Source: an uncultured Clostridia bacterium
GTDB lineage: Bacteria > Bacillota > Clostridia > Oscillospirales > Oscillospiraceae
Direction: 5' to 3'
NCBI GenBank assembly: GCA_937893605.1
Contig: CALBGG010000012.1
Location: 1-23,503, forward strand
Length of the DNA: 23,503 bases
A program made the position numbers and the translations under genes. This document shows, piece after piece, positions 21,191 to 23,503 of this stretch (its first letter is position 1; every line of letters starts with the position of its first letter). The notes under the pieces are model-generated. The model did not search any database, was not told the origin of the DNA, and saw only the letters and a program-made list of their open reading frames with translations.

Positions 21191-22516
21191 ATGTCAAAGC
21201 CTCTCATAGCCATAGTCGGCAGACCTAACGTGGGAAAAAGCATGCTTTTCAATAAGCTGTGCGGCCAAAGACTGTCCATAGTTGAGGACACGCCGGGCGT
21301 TACCCGCGACAGGCTGTATGCCGAGTGCGAATGGCGCGGAAGAAAATTCAATATAGTCGACACCGGAGGCATCGAGCCGACGACCGACAACGAGATACTT
21401 CTTTTCATGCGCGAGCAGGCCAATATTGCCATAAGCTCGGCGGATGTTATAGTTTTGGTCACCGATGTGCGCACGGGCGTCACGGCGGCGGATAAGGACG
21501 TTGCCAACATGCTGCTGCGCTCGAAGAAGCCGACGGTGCTGGCAGTCAACAAGATGGACTCGACCGGCAGAACAGACCCCGCAATATACGAGTTTTACGC
21601 ACTCGGCCTCGGCGACCCCATAGCTGTCTCGGCCGTCCACGGCCACGGCACGGGCGATCTTTTGGATGAGTGCATGAAGTATTTTCCACCCGAGGAGGAA
21701 GACGAGGAGGAAGATGACCGTATAAAGGTCGCTGTTATCGGAAAGCCGAATGTCGGCAAGTCCTCACTTGTGAACCATATCCTCGGCGAGCAGAGAGTTA
21801 TAGTCAGCAACGTCGCCGGAACGACGCGCGACGCCGTAGACTCCGAAGTCGATAACAAATACGGCAAATATGTGTTCATTGACACTGCCGGCATCCGCCG
21901 CAAGAGCAGAGTCGACGAGCGCGTGGAGAAGTTTTCCGTCATGCGTGCGCAGATGGCGATAGAGCGCGCTGATGTGTGCATAATCATGATCGACGCACGC
22001 GAGGGCGTCACCGAGCAGGACACGAAGATTGCCGGCCTTGCGCACAAGGCGGGCAAGGCGAGCATCATTGTCGTGAATAAATGGGATCTTGTCGAGAAAG
22101 AGACCGGAACAATGGAGAAAATGCGCAAGGCCGTTATGCGCGACCTGAGCTTTATGAGCTATGCGCCGGTTCTGTTTATCTCCGCCAAGACCAGTCAGCG
22201 CACCGACAGGATATTTGAGCTTGTGAACTTCGTCAATGACCAGAGCAGCATGCGGATAACCACCGGCATGCTCAACGATGTGCTTGCCGACGCGCAGGCG
22301 CGCGTCCAGCCGCCCACGGATAAGGGCAGAAGGCTCAAGATATATTACATGACCCAGACCGGCATAAAGCCGCCCACCTTTGTCGTTTTCTGCAACAGCA
22401 GCGAGCTGTTTCACTTCTCGTACCAGCGCTATATCGAAAACCGGATCCGCGCCGTGTTCGGGCTTGAGGGCACGCCGATACGCATGGTCATACGTCAGAA
22501 GGGGGATAAGCAATGA
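21191..22516 (+). CDS. der: Ribosome-associated GTPase Der (EngA)
   Basis: A 441-residue protein with two tandem GTPase domains needed for 50S subunit maturation. The first domain has GRPNVGKS (9-16), VDTGG and NKMD. The second has GKPNVGKS (about 182-189), DTAGIRRKSRVDE and NKWD. An acidic linker (PPEEEDEEEDD) joins them. The KH-like C-terminal domain includes GRRLKIYYMTQTGIKPPTFV and ENRIRAVFGLEGTPIRMVIR. AGGAGG precedes the ATG. Its stop overlaps the next start (ATGA). Confidence 0.98.
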   Translation: MSKPLIAIVGRPNVGKSMLFNKLCGQRLSIVEDTPGVTRDRLYAECEWRGRKFNIVDTGGIEPTTDNEILLFMREQANIAISSADVIVLVTDVRTGVTAADKDVANMLLRSKKPTVLAVNKMDSTGRTDPAIYEFYALGLGDPIAVSAVHGHGTGDLLDECMKYFPPEEEDEEEDDRIKVAVIGKPNVGKSSLVNHILGEQRVIVSNVAGTTRDAVDSEVDNKYGKYVFIDTAGIRRKSRVDERVEKFSVMRAQMAIERADVCIIMIDAREGVTEQDTKIAGLAHKAGKASIIVVNKWDLVEKETGTMEKMRKAVMRDLSFMSYAPVLFISAKTSQRTDRIFELVNFVNDQSSMRITTGMLNDVLADAQARVQPPTDKGRRLKIYYMTQTGIKPPTFVVFCNSSELFHFSYQRYIENRIRAVFGLEGTPIRMVIRQKGDKQ

Positions 22517-23169
22517 TTCCATTACTGCTTGCCGTCACGGCTCTGATCGCGTATTCGTTCGGAAGTCTCAGCACTCCGATCCTGTCCTCGCATATATATT
22601 TTCATGAGAATATCCTCAACTACAGCCGCGATAATGCCGGCATAACGCGCTTTTTGAAGCGTCACGGATGGAAGGGTGTCGGCGTTATCGTGCTCATCGA
22701 GGCACTGAAGGTCATAATACCCGTGTTGCTGGGCAGCCTTCTGCTGCTCATAGTAGACCAATCCGCCGTCGGCAGCGCGTTTGCTCTGTTCTGCGTCGTG
22801 CTGGGCACGGATTTTCCGATACTCTATCGCTTCCATGGGGAGCACAGCCTGCTTGCAGTTGCTATAGGTACGTTTTTCGTCAGCGGAGAGGTCGCCTTTG
22901 CGGGCATCATCGTGTTTGTTATCGTGTATCTGATAGGGCGCTATATTTCGGCTTCGGCTATCCTGGCAATGACAGTAATGTGCCTTGTATCCGTCATGAG
23001 CGTCGACGATACGATCGTCAGGAACATATATCTGCTGACGGGTCTGCTCGTCCTGATCGAGTACCGCGGAAGCATTTCCAGACTTATAAAGCACAGGGAG
23101 AAAAAATTCCGCTATAAAGAGGACGTCACCTATATGTTTGACGACGACTACGGAAGCGGACAAAATTAG
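22513..23169 (+). CDS. Divergent PlsY-like membrane protein, probably without normal acyltransferase activity
   Basis: A 218-residue protein with about five or six membrane helices in the position where Firmicutes often carry plsY, right after der (ATGA overlap, so translation is coupled). The overall PlsY layout is kept: AYSFGSLSTPILSS for YLLGSIPxGYL, NAGIT (41-45) for NxGxT, HGWKGVGVIVLIEALKVIIPVLL for the Gly-Lys-Lys/LLDxxKG helix, and LGTDFPILYRFHG (97-109) for LGHxFPxxxxFxGGK. The signature residues are missing. Real PlsY makes lysophosphatidic acid from acyl phosphate and glycerol-3-phosphate. The tail (about 190-218) is cytoplasmic and charged. It may be an inactive or repurposed paralogue. 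Confidence 0.7.
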   Translation: MIPLLLAVTALIAYSFGSLSTPILSSHIYFHENILNYSRDNAGITRFLKRHGWKGVGVIVLIEALKVIIPVLLGSLLLLIVDQSAVGSAFALFCVVLGTDFPILYRFHGEHSLLAVAIGTFFVSGEVAFAGIIVFVIVYLIGRYISASAILAMTVMCLVSVMSVDDTIVRNIYLLTGLLVLIEYRGSISRLIKHREKKFRYKEDVTYMFDDDYGSGQN

Positions 23170-23182
23170 TTTAAATTTTTAG

Positions 23183-23211
23183 TTGACAATATGCGCGGTG
23201 TCTGCTAAAAT
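23183..23211 (+). promoter_or_regulatory. Promoter of tRNA-Ala
   Basis: TTGACA (23183-23188), 17 bases, TAAAAT (23206-23211); the tRNA starts 13 bases further, the same geometry as for tRNA-Leu. Confidence 0.9.
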
Positions 23212-23224
23212 AACCAATGCGCAT

Positions 23225-23300
<76 letters not shown>

Positions 23301-23308
23301 ACAAATAA

Positions 23309-23339
23309 GGCTCGAAAGTGAAAACTTTCGGGTCTTTTT
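23309..23339 (+). terminator. Terminator of tRNA-Ala
   Basis: CGAAAGT (23313-23319), GAAA loop, ACTTTCG (23324-23330), extended by weaker pairs, then five T. Confidence 0.87.
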
Positions 23340-23363
23340 CTTTTGGCGGTCGTTCGCGAATAT

Positions 23364-23392
23364 TTGACAGCGCGGCGCGTGCGGTATATATT
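23364..23392 (+). promoter_or_regulatory. Promoter of the gene entering at the right edge
   Basis: TTGACA (23364-23369), 17 GC-rich bases, TATATT (23387-23392), about 52 bases above the next start codon. Confidence 0.78.
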
Positions 23393-23444
23393 AAAAGTGA
23401 ACGATCTTTATTTGACTGTTGCCGCGCTTTTTCCGAGGAACACT

Positions 23445-23503
23445 ATGAAAAACTCAGACTATACACAGCTGTTTTCAATTAAGAATATTCATTACGATCA
23501 TTG
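23445..23503 (+). CDS. Start of an unidentified gene, cut by the window edge
   Basis: The first 19 codons are visible (MKNSDYTQLFSIKNIHYDH). GAGG stands six bases before the ATG and a good promoter lies upstream. Too little is present to name it. Confidence 0.6.
   Translation, partial: MKNSDYTQLFSIKNIHYDH

Overview
The window looks like chromosomal core and near-core DNA from an anaerobic Gram-positive bacterium of the class Clostridia, plausibly an Oscillospiraceae/Ruminococcaceae relative. Reasons: strong GGAGG-type ribosome binding sites, near-consensus TTGACA-17-TATAAT promoters, an infC-rpmI-rplT operon behind a Firmicutes-type attenuating leader, a DUF512 radical SAM gene next to der, and clostridial families such as DUF5685 and the Cys-rich FMN alpha-hydroxy-acid oxidase. 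I see no phage, insertion sequence, CRISPR array or rRNA.

Layout. (1) 1-6412, minus strand: a glycogen operon with a clear sigma-A promoter, in the order glgB, glgA, a GH13 amylase/neopullulanase-like enzyme, and an FMN-dependent alpha-hydroxy-acid oxidase that runs off the left edge. (2) 6509-8199, plus: glyoxalase I and lysA, ending tail to tail over a minus-strand two-OB-fold SSB-like gene (8186-8800). (3) 8817-9812, plus: deoC and a small membrane protein. (4) 9861-11332, plus: promoter, structured leader with attenuator, infC (probable ATC start), rpmI, rplT, terminator. (5) 11336-13459: a gene remnant, then a minus-strand LysR-YitT pair, divergent from a 58-residue membrane peptide. (6) 13538-14541, minus: tRNA-Leu(TAA), a terminator, and a SpoU/TrmH methyltransferase. 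(7) 14599-15648, plus: a PRK06851-type P-loop protein. (8) 15689-18915, minus: PepSY protein, YD-repeat lipoprotein, zinc-ribbon membrane protein, DUF5685 protein and a J-domain/TPR protein, with one promoter at the head and one terminator at the tail. (9) 18961-23169, plus: yceD-rpmF, then the DUF512 radical SAM protein, der and a PlsY-like membrane protein. (10) 23183-23503: tRNA-Ala(GGC) and the start of another gene.

Functionally the window combines glycogen synthesis and remodelling, lysine and deoxynucleoside metabolism, and translation or ribosome assembly (IF3, L35, L20, L32, YceD, Der, two tRNAs, an RNA methyltransferase).

The observations I would look at first are: a 10-base word, TTATGTAAAC, found seven times in three coding phases and both orientations; a piece of glycogen phosphorylase-like sequence fused, without its catalytic parts, to the front of the GH13 enzyme; a PlsY homologue that has lost both of its signature motifs; and the infC leader, where two identical segments can compete for the same terminator arm. 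All identifications are from reading the sequence; no database search was run.
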